The position numbers and the translations under genes were made by a program. The notes under the pieces were generated by a model. It did no database searches. It saw nothing but the letters and a program-made list of their open reading frames with translations, and was not told the DNA's origin. From contig NC_080540.1 in assembly GCF_028640845.1 (NCBI RefSeq), forward strand, positions 263,781,958 to 263,845,957: a stretch of 64,000 nt of DNA, read 5' to 3'. Source of the stretch: Ahaetulla prasina. Taxonomy: Eukaryota > Chordata > Lepidosauria > Squamata > Colubridae. Shown one piece after another: positions 12,466 through 25,352 of this stretch (within the stretch, counting starts at the first letter, position 1; each line of letters starts with the position of its first letter).

Positions 12466-13506
12466 CCTCTGCAGAAACTCAATCAGAAGAAGTTGCCCTC
12501 AATCAACTCACCCCTGTGGGTTTTAGGGTCAGTCTTCTGAGGCTATTGCAGCAATAGCAGCAGCAGCAGAGGTTGCTGACTTAGCAATGGCAGTGAGCAG
12601 GCAGGACGCTGGGCAGTACCAGGCTGCTGTATGACAAGCAACAGTTGCCTCTCAGGCACAAACAGTGATTGGTGTTTCCTGGGAGATGGGGTGGCTGAGC
12701 TCAGAGGCTTGCCTGCCCGCTCTTCTCCATCTGGTGTGGGCTCTGCCTGGTGAGGACAAAGCAGCTTCATTCTTGTTATGTCCAAGTTCCTTATCTTCAT
12801 CTCTATCAGCTTTTTATGCATGCCCTCAGGTTGCCAGATTTTTTTGTCTTTATGTAGGCGATTCATGCAATGTATCCTTTCCATCTTTGATGGAACTACT
12901 TCCACTACTGCTACAAACGCCAATCACTGAATCTACAACTCCTTTCATGAAGATCACATAAAGACTATTTTTAGTTGCTATTATACATTCTCTTCTGAAA
13001 AGTGATCAGTGATTATTGATTTTTATTATTAACTAGTTGTGAATAATGTTCTCTGGTGCATGGTTGGGAGAAAAGGGCAGCATTCCCACCCATATATCTT
13101 TCATCTAGTTGGTTTTATTTTGGTGGGATTAGATTGGTTCTCAGTATCAATCTGTGCAGTATGGAGTCTTGAAGCAAAAAGTAAGTGGATGCACTGTTGA
13201 TAGATTCTTATAGGGATTAATGTGGTTTTGTTAGGCAAGAGCTGGCAGATGTAGGATTTGTATGACAATTCTGTATTTTTACTCATTACTCTGCCTTCTC
13301 TTTCTTCGATAATCCTCAGGATCCCATTCTAAAATGTGATATGAAAGATATAGAAATGAATTTTAATTTCATAATTGTAATTTCATAAGGTAATTCCTCT
13401 CATTCCTTTCAGTTCCATATATTAATATCCAAGGTAATCTAAATAGAAATGAAATCATATTGGAGATATTTTCAAAAATCTAAAATACATGTTTCTATTC
13501 TTGAAG

Positions 13507-13536
13507 AATGTAACATAATGTAACATAATGTAACAT
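13507..13536 (+). repeat. 3 x 10-bp tandem repeat
   Basis: AATGTAACAT occurs three times in a row. Confidence 0.8.
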
Positions 13537-13784
13537 AAACATAAACATTCACAATTTGGTCCACTGAGAGCATCAATTGTTCCTCTTCTCTCATTGCAAA
13601 GTCATTGCACCTGCCCGATGGAGCAGCTTAATTCCCATATTTGGATGGCCTTCCATAAGCCTCTAAAAACTTGACTTCTTCCTGAGCACTGGGCTAGGAA
13701 GTTAAGTGAGCCCATTTCTGAGGGACAGTTGTGAATGTGGATAGATATACTGCCATAGGCCAGATATGTTTGGGGGATTTTTAT

Positions 13785-13870
13785 TGTTTATTTATCACAC
13801 TTGTTTGCTGAACGGTATCATATGTTGGGTGGGCAGTCATATGAATAAATCCAATAAATAAATAATTAGT
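13785..13870 (+). mobile_element. possible L2-like LINE 3' end fragment
   Basis: GGGTGGGCAGTCATATGAATAAATCC followed by (AATA)n resembles the 3' terminal stem-loop and tail of L2-type elements seen more clearly elsewhere in this window. It is short and degenerate. Confidence 0.3.
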
Positions 13871-14546
13871 TTTGTCTGTCTGAAGTTAGCTAGAGCCCTG
13901 TTGCTATGTACAGTAGGACTTTTTCAGAGGTAGCTTTCAAAATTGGTGTCTGAAGTATTTCCCAAAGTCCATTAATGACATCATGCATGGACATTTAAAC
14001 TTGTTGTAAGTTTCAGAGAGGATTACAGAGAAACCATGCTGTGCTCAAGTAATGATACCATCTTAACTTTTCAACTGGGAGTTAAATCCACCCACCTCGG
14101 TCTGGCATTTCTCCCTTGCTAATGGACTGAAAAGGAGGAAAGACCTTGACCTGTGGTTAAAGAAGAAAACTAGATTCGGAGCATAACATTTACAATAATT
14201 CTGTGCACATTCATTTTAGTAGCTCGCTTGGCAAATCATAATTTAAAATGGATTTTTTTCCACATTAAAAAATGCATCCATACATTTGCCAAAATAAATG
14301 CACTACCATCGTTGACACCATTTTGTTTCTAATGACTAATGTTCAGGAACCAAGCAATGTTCTTTTTATTGAGGCAGTAGATGAGATATATTATAGAAAG
14401 CTACTTTAATAGCCTTTGTAGTAAGCAGATGAAAAACCAGACACCTTCTCTATTTAGTTGGCCAGGTTTTAGAACATTGAAATGTTCAGGTTCTTAAAGA
14501 CATACTTTAGCTATTTTGTGCTGAGAAAAAAGTCCTTTTGTACAGT

Positions 14547-14561
14547 GAAAAAGAAAGACGA

Positions 14562-14616
<55 letters not shown>

Positions 14617-14624
14617 GGAGAGAG

Positions 14625-14679
<55 letters not shown>

Positions 14680-14685
14680 GAAAAA
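14547..14685 (+). repeat. (GAAA)n microsatellite with GAGA core
   Basis: Long all-purine array of AAAG units interrupted in the middle by AGAGAGAGAGGGAGAGAG. It creates false 60-82 codon frames on both strands made of K/E/R or F/L/S repeats. Confidence 0.95.
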
Positions 14686-14689
14686 TATT

Positions 14690-17600
14690 GCATACTTGCT
14701 GGTCTCTAGCTTTATATACTTCCTATTTTTAATTTCAGTCATTGAACAGCTTCTGAATGTTAGTAGAATTTTGTTTTAAGGAGCTGTGGTACAATTCACT
14801 CAGAATGCAGGAAACCAAGACACACAAATAGTTATCTAATTCCTACTCTTTCTCTATCTATTCCCTCTCTTTTTCTCTTTTCTTCATTTCACAGTGATTC
14901 ATTTTAAGAGATCAATATTATTTTTAATCATGCTTAAGATATCTGTACATGTGTACATGGCTATGTACACATACACACATACACATATGTGTTTATGGCT
15001 GTCAATAAAATAAGAGGCCTTTATTCTTAACAAATGAGAGCATGATAAAAAAAAACTGTGGGCGTATCAAATGTCTGCTTTTTTTCTTTCTTCATTTTAC
15101 AATTTGAAAATACATTAATTTTTTATTTGTTCAGTATTTTTGTATTAGAACACTATGTATTGCTTAGCACAGTGTGACCCTGGCTGATCTGTAAACTGGA
15201 GACAGGTAAATCAGGTTCTCTTTAAAAATAATATAATGCACCAATATCTTGCTTCGTGCATCAATATAGATCTACTAGAAGAAAGATTATACTGTAATTT
15301 GCTTCCACAGTGTTTCAGATTGTTAAAATGTAGTCCAGATCAGTAAAAAAATTCCAATGGATCTGGATGATTGCAGACTGAATCCCAAGTGATTGTTTTT
15401 CATTAGGCAATATCAGAAGATTAATGTAATGTATAATATTATATCTTCATTTCATGCAGGCAAAGGCTCATGTTTAAATACAGTGTAAGACAGAGGGAAA
15501 GAAATTAGTGAAATCTTTGTAAGTGTAAAGCCAATATAAAAATATTTTCTATTATGTGTATTAGTAAACCATTTTGCTTTGAAGCGAACTCTCCTGTACT
15601 TTATTAGAATATTTATAATAGAAGACAATATGTCCTAAAGAGACCATGTTCTAAGAAAGTATTTAGAGAATGATAAGGAAGTATTCTGGTGAAATTTATA
15701 AAAATATTCTGAAATTTCAGTTTTTAAATCCATTGTTATATTAGGAATTTATATTATTTTCTAATGACCAATTTATAGAAATTAAATTAGAAATGAAATG
15801 CTCTAATGTTTATTCTACACAGAAAAAACCAAGAAACCAAAGTCTGGTTTATACAACAATATTGTTATTTTTAGAATACTAGTCATATGGTAAAACTATA
15901 AGACAATCACCTTCCTTTGGTCTCCTGGAGATGATTCTGCTTTGAAATATTATATATCTGCACAAATAACTTTAGCCTTGTAATGATCATGAATAAATGT
16001 GAATATACCCAAAGAAATGGAAAGGAAAAAAGCCTCTTAAAATTATCAGTTATAATAAATAGACAATAGCAATTATTGTATGGTTTCTGCTAAAAGTTCC
16101 TCAATCAGTCATTAAGAGGCTATTTGCTTATGTGGAAATGAATCTAAAGCTATACTTAACAAGATTATTCTGTGGAAAAAAACCTACTGCTCTTAATTTA
16201 TTACAGCTGGTTGTGGAATACAATATGTATGCTTCTGGACATGATTTATTAGGAAATATTAATATTAATTTGGTAGCTTCAAATAAATTCTATAGTGCTG
16301 AACTGGCAAATATGCTGATGCATACTTTGATTTTTAAATAGTTGTCATGCCATCCTAAGAATGTCACTGAAAACAAACCTAATTGATTTCAATAATTTTT
16401 TTCCCTACATGTTAAAAAGTGGGAGACAAATAGAGTAGGTATCAGAATGATTCAAGTAAATCTTAAAACATATTGTAATCTAGATGATGCAGCTGGCAAA
16501 ATTAAATATTGGTTTACAATATTGGACTGAATCATGCCACTATATAATCTATAAACTTAAAAGGCTGATTCAGAAAAGAATAATTATGAAGCTTTTCATA
16601 TATATAAACTCAATATGCCTCTCATACATACAAACACACACACGTATCATTTTATATCATATATATAATACCAAAAAAAGATAAGTATTGACTCCAAAAT
16701 TCCACACTATGACTTAGCTAATGAGAATCAATTAATTTATTTCTAATTATACCATAGTTTTTCATGTGCCTTGGCTTTAACTATCATGCTTTGTTTTTAA
16801 AAAACACCATTTTAGCCCAGTAGTATCTCAGCTGGCTTAAATCCAGTTTTCTTTTCTCACGAATATTTACACATTTTCTGTAACCGGTTTGTGGATTATT
16901 TTCAGTGTTCTAGTCATTGATTACAGTTTAGATCTGGTATCAAAGAAAGAGTATCAATTTTCTACCTAACAGTTTGTTTAGAATATAGTGAAACACTATA
17001 CTAAAAAATAAGTCGGATATTTTATTATTTAAACACATTTACTTGAATACCGTGGTATTAGAGCTTCTAACATTTTACAAATGATATTGCTATATAGTAA
17101 AGTCAGTCTAATGCTTAATAATTACAACACCCATATCTGCCTTTCTGATATCTCTTCAGTCCACTGGATTTTGAACAGGGATTATGATTTTTATAGTGAT
17201 AAATAAATTACTATAATGGTAGTTAAAATACCACTCAAATTTATAAAATCACTGCATTAAAATAATATATTATGCATTGTTTAATTATTTATCAGGACTA
17301 ATTTAAAATAACTGTAGGGTAAACCATATATTCATTTTTAAATTATGGCCCCCATACAAGAAACAAACATGTTTTGGCTGGCTAAAAAGGAGAGATGGAA
17401 AGCTATCATGTGGAGTAATCTTTATTAAATGTGACCTGGTTGTGTCGCAAAATAATATTGTTAAAGATGCATGGCATTCATTTGCTTGAAATAAAATGGA
17501 ATAGAACATAATGTATAAATTTGAGGTAGATATAATTAATAAATAATGTGAATTTCATCAGAATCACTTATTGAAATAGCACTTGAGTGTGGCAAGAAAG

Positions 17601-17859
17601 CTGATAGACATTTGGACTCATAGTATTTATACTCCAATGACCAAACATAAGCACGACAGACACTAGTAAAATATTGAAAAATAATATCATTTTAATCTTG
17701 CATTAAGTATCAAAAATGCAGAATTTTGCTGACATCGATGAATAGTATTGCAGCTTTCAGAAAATCCAATTCATTACATTCTTCAAGAGAAAAGGCACAC
17801 AAACTCTAATCTTTGCATATAATCACCATACTATCATGCAATTATATTATAGGAATGAA
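14690..17859. other. AT-rich unique DNA, no gene seen
   Basis: Very AT-rich with no recognised repeat family or coding motif. The longest frame (69 codons at 16,132-16,341) has no recognisable motif. Confidence 0.45.
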
Positions 17860-18420
17860 ACACAGGCATTCTTTTCCTTCTGCTTCTTTTCCTGACCCCA
17901 CCCTGTTTAAGCTGCTAATGAAATACTGGAGATTGATTGCAACATGCCTGCAAGGGCATATTTACTGTACCATATATAGTCAATTCCATTTGGTGCATTA
18001 GCATGTAGGCATTTTATGCAAATTTAGTGAGAAAATGACTCATGTATATGATTTAATATGCATCAGCAATAACTTGGAACATCCTCATATGAAGAAATTA
18101 AAAATTCATTATGGAACTAGACTAGTGTTGCTACATGGCTAAAACATTATTAAAGCATATTTCAGTGTTTTGCTTACACTAGGATTGTCATCATGGTGCC
18201 ACCATTTCATGACAAAGCCTGTAGAATAGAAAACATTCAACTTAAAATGTCTGCTGGCACACATCGCTGGATTTGTATGTCACTAAACAATGAACGAGCC
18301 TAGCCTTGAATACCAACTATTTAATTAGCACTTTTGCCAGCCATGCATAAAAAACCAGCTCATTTACATGCATCATGCTTAACAATTATTCCCATAAAAG
18401 CTACATTTTTTTCATGTAGC
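17860..18420. promoter_or_regulatory. candidate conserved non-coding element
   Basis: Non-repetitive AT-rich sequence with many homeodomain- and POU-like sites. These include a perfect octamer ATGCAAAT (18,016-18,023), several TAAT cores and repeated ATGCAT/GCATCA motifs. It carries no microsatellite or transposon signature, unlike its surroundings. This texture is usual for developmental enhancers, but motif counts cannot prove conservation. Confidence 0.2.
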
Positions 18421-18441
18421 CTTGCATAGTAGTGTACCGTT

Positions 18442-18478
18442 GCATACATTCATACATATATATACATACATACATACA

Positions 18479-18552
<74 letters not shown>

Positions 18553-18609
18553 TGTATGTATATGTATATGTATATATATGTATGTATATGTATATATGTA
18601 TATGTATAT
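18442..18609 (+). repeat. compound (CATA)n(TA)n(TATG)n microsatellite
   Basis: CATA units (about 18,442-18,506) pass into TA units (about 18,507-18,546), then into TATG/TATA units to 18,609. Frames of Y/I/H or Y/M/C repeats across it are not genes. Confidence 0.95.
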
Positions 18610-20150
18610 TCCCCTTTTAAAACTTTAACATTGAACATTGAAGTTGGTGAAACATACAAATATGTGATATTTCCAGTGGTAATACAGTTTAATTATTTAA
18701 TTTACCATCAATGTGCAAAAGGCTGGAAACAACGAATAATTAAGATCCGCAAAGGGCAACAGAAACTCTGCAATGGTCACCAGTTTAATTAAAGGTCATT
18801 ATTGTAAGGTTTTGGAGTACAATTATATTTAATGACAAGTGCTATCTTGCAAACACTGCTTGAGGAAAATATGAATTTCTTATTGTAAACATTATTGGGA
18901 GATGCTGCTGTGAGGTGTAAATTAATCTAATAAACACTTAATAATTTGTGAAAGGCAGACATTTACATTTTGAAATTCACTCCTTTGAAATTATAAATTC
19001 TGCTTAATTTTCTTCTCAGCTACATTCTGAGAAATTATAATTTCTCAGAATGTAGCTGCGAAGTAAATTGTACAAAGTACATATACAAAATACGTACAAA
19101 ATACATATTACAGAATAAGGGGTCAGTAAATGAAACAGATATGTTGGCTGCATCAAGATGGATTGTACAATAATTACAAATGAACAATTTTATAATGAAT
19201 ATAATCTACAGGAATGCCACTACAGCAAAAATGGCAAATGATTGTTAATGAATAGTAGTCTGCGAAGTATTTAATTTATGATACTGGTCCATGCTTATCT
19301 AAGATTAAATTGTTGTTGTTTTTTGGTAAATGTACATATATGGAGTTTTTATAAAAAAGAACACAATTTATTTTCATTAGGCTGTTACGTATACAATAAT
19401 AATAGAATAAAAATCTGAAGGAATATTTAGTTTTTGGACCAATAAAATATTAATGTATGATATGTATCTGATGAAATCTTCATATTTCAATATTCATAAT
19501 TAAAATAGCATTAAGAATTTATAATCATATGGAATTGATATAATAAGGCCCAAGTATATTTTCTTGTTGAATGATATTGGAGGTTAATTTAGAGCCTATA
19601 ATATTTTAGAAAAGGAGTTACTTTAGAAGAACAGTAAATGACCAAATAACATTTAGGTAGTAAAAATTTAGAAATTTTGCATTAATGTTTTTAGAATATT
19701 GTTCTTATACATATTATTTACTTATTAAATGCAAAAGATCAAAAGGGTGCTATGATCAAATAAATTTTATGAAAAATGATATTCAAGTGCTATTACTTTT
19801 TAATCTACACTTGTATGCAAGTGAAACAAACAAAATGTTAAAAAGTTATGATATTTATATAGTTACTTACCAAGCACATCTAAATTATATTAAAATAATC
19901 AAAATATCTTTACAATTCTCAAGACATGACACAATTTTTTAGCACTCCTAATGTTTGGAAATTGAAGGGTGAAAAATTTGACACGCCTTACATGTATATG
20001 TCTCATAACATCATTTATTCCTTAGACAAAGCATAGCAATACATGGCTTTGAGAATATCTTAATTCCCAAACACTAATGTTAAGAATCTATCTATAATTA
20101 TACATATACATACATATATATATATACTGCATATCTGCAAATATGTTAGA
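18610..20150. other. AT-rich unique DNA containing a perfect palindrome
   Basis: No gene or transposon recognised apart from the palindrome at 19,012-19,063, listed separately. Confidence 0.45.
19012..19063. repeat. 42-bp perfect palindrome (52 bp with one mismatch)
   Basis: Positions 19,017-19,058 read the same on both strands: CAGCTACATTCTGAGAAATTA followed at once by its reverse complement, with no spacer. After one mismatched pair (19,016/19,059), four further pairs match out to 19,012/19,063. No target duplication or known transposon terminus was seen. Confidence 0.9.
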
Positions 20151-20229
20151 TAATATAATATAATATAATATAATATAATATAATATAATATAATATAATA
20201 TAATATAATATAATATAATATAATATAAT
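20151..20229 (+). repeat. (TAATA)n microsatellite
   Basis: About sixteen pentanucleotide units (ATAAT/TAATA). The tyrosine/isoleucine frame on the minus strand comes from this array. Confidence 0.95.
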
Positions 20230-20249
20230 TTGTATTTATAATATAAATA

Positions 20250-20284
20250 CAATTCAATTCAATTCAATTCAATTCAATTCAATT
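20250..20284 (+). repeat. (CAATT)n microsatellite
   Basis: Seven AATTC/CAATT units a few bases after the TAATA array. Confidence 0.95.
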
Positions 20285-20322
20285 GTAGGTATATAGTATG
20301 TATACCGTATTATAAATATATA

Positions 20323-20348
20323 ATATTTCTATTTTGAATGCTATGATC
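20323..20348 (+). repeat. left arm of an older inverted repeat, cut by a MITE
   Basis: Reads ATATTTCTATTTTGAATGCT and continues ATGATC. With the next C restored after the MITE (20,650), the 27 bases are the reverse complement of 20,724-20,750. The hAT MITE splits this arm. Confidence 0.8.
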
Positions 20349-20641
20349 CAGTGGTGGGTTTCAAATTTTTTTACTACCAGTTCTGTGGGTGTGGCTTAGT
20401 GGGCGTGGCATGGCTTGGTGGGCATGGCAGGGGAAGGATATTGTAAAACCTCCATTCCCACCCAACCCAGGGAAAGGTTACTGCAAAATCCCCATTTCTT
20501 CCCGATCAGCTGGGACTTGGGAGGCAGAGAATAGATGGGGGCGGGGCCAGTCAGAATTTTTACTACCAGTTCTCTGAACTACCCAGAATTTCTGCTACCG
20601 GTTCTCCAGAACTGGTCAGAACCTGCTGAAACCCACCTCTG
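20349..20641 (+). mobile_element. non-autonomous hAT-type MITE with perfect 8-bp target duplication
   Basis: Starts CAGTGGTGGGTTTCA and ends TGAAACCCACCTCTG, which gives imperfect terminal inverted repeats of about 15 bp. CTATGATC flanks it at 20,341-20,348 and 20,642-20,649. CAG...CTG ends and 8-bp duplications are typical of hAT transposons. The interior holds repeated GTGGGCGTGGC-like boxes and CTACCGGTTCT, shared with the elements at 42,230, 47,743 and 53,174. It has no transposase. Confidence 0.85.
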
Positions 20642-20723
20642 CTATGATCCGTATTTTTTATATACAAATACATATACATATACATGCACAAACACATATA
20701 ATAATATGCATACATATTAATAT

Positions 20724-20750
20724 GGATCATAGCATTCAAAATAGAAATAT
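20724..20750 (-). repeat. right arm of the older inverted repeat
   Basis: GGATCATAGCATTCAAAATA continuing AGAAATAT is the reverse complement of the reconstituted left arm. The original loop would be 20,651-20,723, about 73 nt. Confidence 0.8.
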
Positions 20751-21823
20751 ATATTAAGTTCAGCCATGTCAATATATGTAGAAATATTGTTTGTGGAATA
20801 AACCTAAATAGATTGATTTAATAATCTGAAGATTTAATGTCTAGTAATAAAGTTAGTGGCAAATCAGGCCTCTTCCAAAGTAAAGACTAACTTGGTGTGT
20901 AGAAAGGTGGACTTAGATTTGGGAATATGGGGACATTTGGGAAGTGTTTTTACAACATTTCTACAGAGATAAATAAAAGACTAAATATTATACATTATAG
21001 TAGGTGTTTATAAGGGGAATACAAGATAAATAAAATGAGGACAAAGATTTAATTATATGGTACTGCGTGTACCTGAGTCTGTGTGGTATCTGGCTATGAT
21101 CTAAGATACTTAGTATTATAATCTGCTAAAATTAATAGTCATTACTATCAGATATGTGTTTTTGGACGTAGATAATATTCTGAACCTATAAACATTATTT
21201 CTGGGAGCAATAGAATAAGTTATTTCAAAGAAAATAGACTTTATTGCCAGGATGTTTTTATTGGCTATGATGGAATAGTAATTTTGATTTTTTTTTCTTT
21301 TTAAAAATCAGATGAAGATCTACATTGACTAGGACATAAATAATATGAATTAGAAGGATTCTTTTGTGCTTTTTCTACAAATGGAAAAATATTAGAACAT
21401 CACATAGGTAACTAGCATTTTGTTTTGTAATCTCTTATTAATATGCCCTTGCTTTACTTATAAGCAAATGGAACAAATATGTTAACTCTTGATTTACTCA
21501 TAGCCATGGATGTGTCTCTACCATTAATGGCAGGTGATCCCAATACTTTCTTTTGAAACAATGTGCATCATTTAAATGATGGAAAGTATCATTTGGATTT
21601 GTGTAAAATGGAACAACAGTAAATTCATCTATAGAAAATACACGAAAGCCATCCCCACAACTTCCCTAATAGCAAAGTTTTTCAGAAGCAGCAGCAAAAT
21701 CTCTGTTCTGTTTTGTATCATAAATATATAGAATGGTAAGAAAATCCAACAGATTAATTTTGTTACAATGCTAGTGTATAAAGAAAGGCAGGATGGATCA
21801 TTCATTCTGGTACCTAATTCTTC
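20751..21823. other. AT-rich unique DNA, no gene seen
   Basis: No repeat family or coding motif recognised. Confidence 0.45.
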
Positions 21824-21839
21824 ATGAATCACAGTTTTT

Positions 21840-23034
21840 TTAAAAAAAATATACTTTATTAAACTTTTATTACATTAAAAACATAAGAAAAAAAATTATA
21901 TCACTTGACAGGTATTTGTGGTGTTTTTCCTATAACAATAGGAATGTGCATTATTTACACAATGTGCATTATTTACAAAAATTAAATTGTGTGTATTTAC
22001 ATTCTTATTTTATCTATTGCTTATACTTAGTAACTAATTATTCTTATCTATCTCCGTTCTATCCATTTATACCACTTGTAAAATATCGATGTCTCTTTAT
22101 CTTTTATCTTTATCTTTTAAACTCAGCGTTAATTTGTCCATCTCTGCGCAGTTCATGAGCTTTTGTATAACAAGATTCTCTGTGGGTATACATAGCTGTT
22201 TCCAACATTGAGTGAAGGCCATCCTAGCGGCAGTTAATATGTATAGTATTAGATATTTTGTGCTCTTCTCATTTTTTTTTTTTTTGAGAATCCCCAATAG
22301 AAAGAGTTCCGGTTCTAAATCCAATTGTTCATTCATAATTTCCTGTAACCAGTCTTTAATTTTAAGCCAATATTTACGTGATTTGGGGCCGGATCACCAC
22401 ATATGGTAATATGTTCTGTCTTTATTTTTACATTTCAAGCATCTGGGGCTCATTTTGGGATACATTTTCGCTAATCTTGAGGGGAGTGTTTTATAAGTGT
22501 TTTCTTTATATGCTGCTGATTTTGTTAGCTTATAATTTCTGTTCCATATAGTCTCTCAGTCTGATAAATTTATGTTATATCCAATATTTTGACCCCATGC
22601 AATCATACATCCTTTCGCTACTTCTTCCTCCAAATCTACTTCCAGCAGATATTTATAAATTTGGGTAATATTTTTTTTTGTCCGGCCCTACTAATTGTTG
22701 TAGTTTAAGATATATTCCATAATCTTTTATATCTTGTTTGTATTGATTTTATAATTGAAGGTAAGCCCACGAGTCCACTCATAGTCCTTGTTCTTGGAGG
22801 TTTTGTAATGTTTTTAATTTTCCATGAATATCTAATAAGTCCTTGTATTTTAACATTTTATTCAAGTCTTAAATTATTTGGATGGATCATCGCTTCCATT
22901 GTGGATAGCCAAATTGGGATTTTTATGTAATGTTTCTTTTAAACTTTAATCCAGTTGTTTATTAGCGAATCTCTAATCAGAAGTCTATGGAAATATTGTT
23001 GTTTTGTGTGTCCTGTTTCCCACAGAAAGGCATG
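21840..23034 (-). mobile_element. 5'-truncated L1-type LINE with 16-bp target duplications
   Basis: ATGAATCACAGTTTTT occurs at 21,824-21,839 and 23,035-23,050, exactly flanking the element. On the minus strand, remnants of the L1 ORF2 C-terminal region can be read: a cysteine motif (PRCLKCKNKDRTYYHMW) and then a segment ending in PELFLLGI, as in L1 ORF2 proteins. Stops and frameshifts break it (79-codon remnant at 22,097-22,336). The 3' end lies at the left, next to an A/T-rich tail. The copy is dead but its target duplication is intact. Confidence 0.85.
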
Positions 23035-23050
23035 ATGAATCACAGTTTTT

Positions 23051-24540
23051 AAAAAAAATAAAAATACACATTGAATTAATTTTTCACATAAAGTCCTGAC
23101 ATTTTAGAGAATCCTTCAGGGCTAATTTGTGTAGTGATATAGAAAAATAGCAAATACATATACCCAAAGTGGCAGTATTCCTGCCCACGTACCATCTGGG
23201 GAATAATAGAAATACAAACATAGGTTTAAAGGATACACTTTAGACTCAGAAATGAAAATGGCTATTTAAGATGCATAAGCTTGTGTTGTACATCTCTAGG
23301 GTATTATTATATTTAACACAAGAATAGTTCCTCCTTTATTTGTCAGAAATAGATGACAATTGTCTACCATGCTATACAAAGATGTACCTCAGAACTTTGT
23401 TTCTACAAGAAAACATGAATACTGAACATAGTATGAGAATGTTGTAGAGATACTCTAAATGCAAATAGCTAGCATATACTTTAGTTTCATTGCAACATTC
23501 AGAAATTTCTGTGATGGAGCACAGTAAAAATTTATTGCATTTAAAGAGGAAAAAAAAGGCTTGTGTAGAATAATGGACCAAGCATTGTTTCCTTACAACG
23601 CCTTCACATTAACAGGCTTTTCAGAGAAACTGATTGAAATAACATCAGATTTAGCATATATTCAAATTGTGTAATAGAAACAGCATATTAATTTTGATAA
23701 GAGTTGTAAATAAGTGGATGAGTATGATAAATTTGGATGGAGAAATGAAGATTCAGATTCTAACTCAGTCATCACTTTGAATAAATCATATCTCTAACTC
23801 ATGTTAAAAGCTAAATAAGAGTTGTTAAAAGCTAAAATAAGAGGACCCAATGTGTTTACTCACCAGTATTTTGGCTGAAGAGCTGAATATTAATGTAACA
23901 AGCTATAATGCACATCAAGACTGCAGTCTTGCTTATGTGTCAGCACAGTAAATCAATTTCCTTTAGGTGGCATTGCATATAGGAAAGAGGAGCTCGTATA
24001 TGAGAGATGGAGCAAAGTTTTATCAACAGGTAAACATCAATGGTGGTTCCACTTCAGATAGCAGAATGTCTAAGCTAAGCATTGTGTACAGTTTAGAAGT
24101 TCTGATCATAGTATCATATTTAACTTGTGTCTTAGAAAAAAAAGTAGGGGAAACTTTCATCTTTCCACTATCATAAGCTCGTCTTTTTATTCTCCAAATC
24201 TATTGGTCTGGATAATATTTTCCTTGGCATCTTCCCCTGCATTCACCTTCTGTCCACAAGTGCACATCTAGTGTTTATTTCATTGATAAGATTGGTATTA
24301 AGCTTTTTGTGTTTTAAGAAAATAATCATTTCATTTCATCATCCTACTGTCTCAACCTCTCCACAGTGACTGTTCTACACCAAAGTGTCTCCATAGCCCT
24401 GTCTCTCCCAATGTACCTTCCTGGTCCTGTGTCTCACTGATCCAGGTTTCCTAGTTCTCAACAAGAGGTTGATGTCTACCAATTCCTCATTCCTTAAATT
24501 ATTTTTCTCAGTAATTTTTTTCCGCATCTGATTTGATGAT
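23051..24540. other. unique DNA, no gene seen
   Basis: No repeat family or coding motif recognised up to the LINE fragment at 24,545. Confidence 0.4.
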
Positions 24541-24544
24541 TTCC

Positions 24545-25352
24545 ATTTATTCAATCTGCACCTGAACATCAGCAAGACCAAGGAGATGGTGTTGGACTTC
24601 TGGAGGAAGAGAGAGGAACCTGCCCCACTTTACATTGAGGAGGGCTATGTAGAGAGAGTTTCCTCCTTTAAATTCCTGGGAGTTTATCTCAGTGAAGACC
24701 TCACCTGAAAAAACAACATGGTGGTCAGGAAGACCCAACAGAGACTCCATTTCCTTAGGGTCTTGCGTAAAAACAGGGTGGAACAACAATTGATGACCTC
24801 CTTTTACCGATCCACAATAGAAAGCATCCTCACTTATTGCATCATGGTATGGCATGCCAGTCTGAGAGCCGTGGATAGAAAAACATTACAGAGGGTGTTA
24901 AGCACAGCACAAAACATTGTGGACTGTCCCCTGATACCACCAGATGAGATCGCTAGGGCTCGTTGCTTTAGAAGAGTGAGGAAAATTCTCAGGGACGACT
25001 CTTACCCTGGTCATCACTTCTTTACCCTCCTACCATCGGGAAGGAGATATAGAACTATAGCCAGCCGTAGAAACAGGCTGGAGAACAGTTTTTATCCGTA
25101 GGCTGTCAGACTCCTGAATGAGAAATAACACCATAACTATGTAGTATGATGGCCTGCAGGGCCAGCGCAATGTGTAACATGTTCACACTGATGCAATAGG
25201 ACTGGGTGTTTTTTTAATATGATTTATTGGGTTAGGGATTTTCTGTCTTCACTGTGAGTTGTATTGTGTTGGGGGGGGTGCACTGAGGTAGCTCAACCAA
25301 ACTCATTGCAAATATGTTGTGCACTGACAATAAAGATTTGAATTGAATTGAT
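24545..25352 (+). mobile_element. CR1/Rex1-group LINE fragment
   Basis: A 5'-truncated non-LTR retrotransposon with the C-terminal part of reverse transcriptase, then a 3' UTR ending ACAATAAAGATTTGAATTG. The frame starts inside the thumb region (LNISKTKEMVLDFWR) and runs to the GRRYRTIASRRNRLENSFYP end. The family name rests on the ISKTKEMV and QQRLHFLR...FYRSTIESILTY patterns, which I associate with Rex1/Jockey-like elements. Confidence 0.75.
24550..25101 (+). pseudogene. broken reverse-transcriptase C-terminus (CR1/Rex1 group)
   Basis: Reads in one frame except for an in-frame TGA at 24,706-24,708, where relatives usually carry tryptophan (SEDLT-stop-KNN). Downstream, 127 codons stay open (24,718-25,101). 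The motifs are QQRLHFLRVLRKN, FYRSTIESILTYCIMVWH, KTLQRVLSTAQNI and LPSGRRYRTIASR. The catalytic YADD region is missing because of 5' truncation, so it cannot encode a working enzyme. Confidence 0.75.

Noticed and set aside
14482..14742. 60-82 codon K/E/R and F/L/S frames
   Set aside because: Translations of the (GAAA)n array on both strands.
18422..18659. Tyrosine/isoleucine-rich frames
   Set aside because: Translations of the CATA/TA/TATG microsatellite.
20151..20284. Possible CRISPR-like array
   Set aside because: The repeats are uninterrupted pentanucleotides with no spacers; these are microsatellites.
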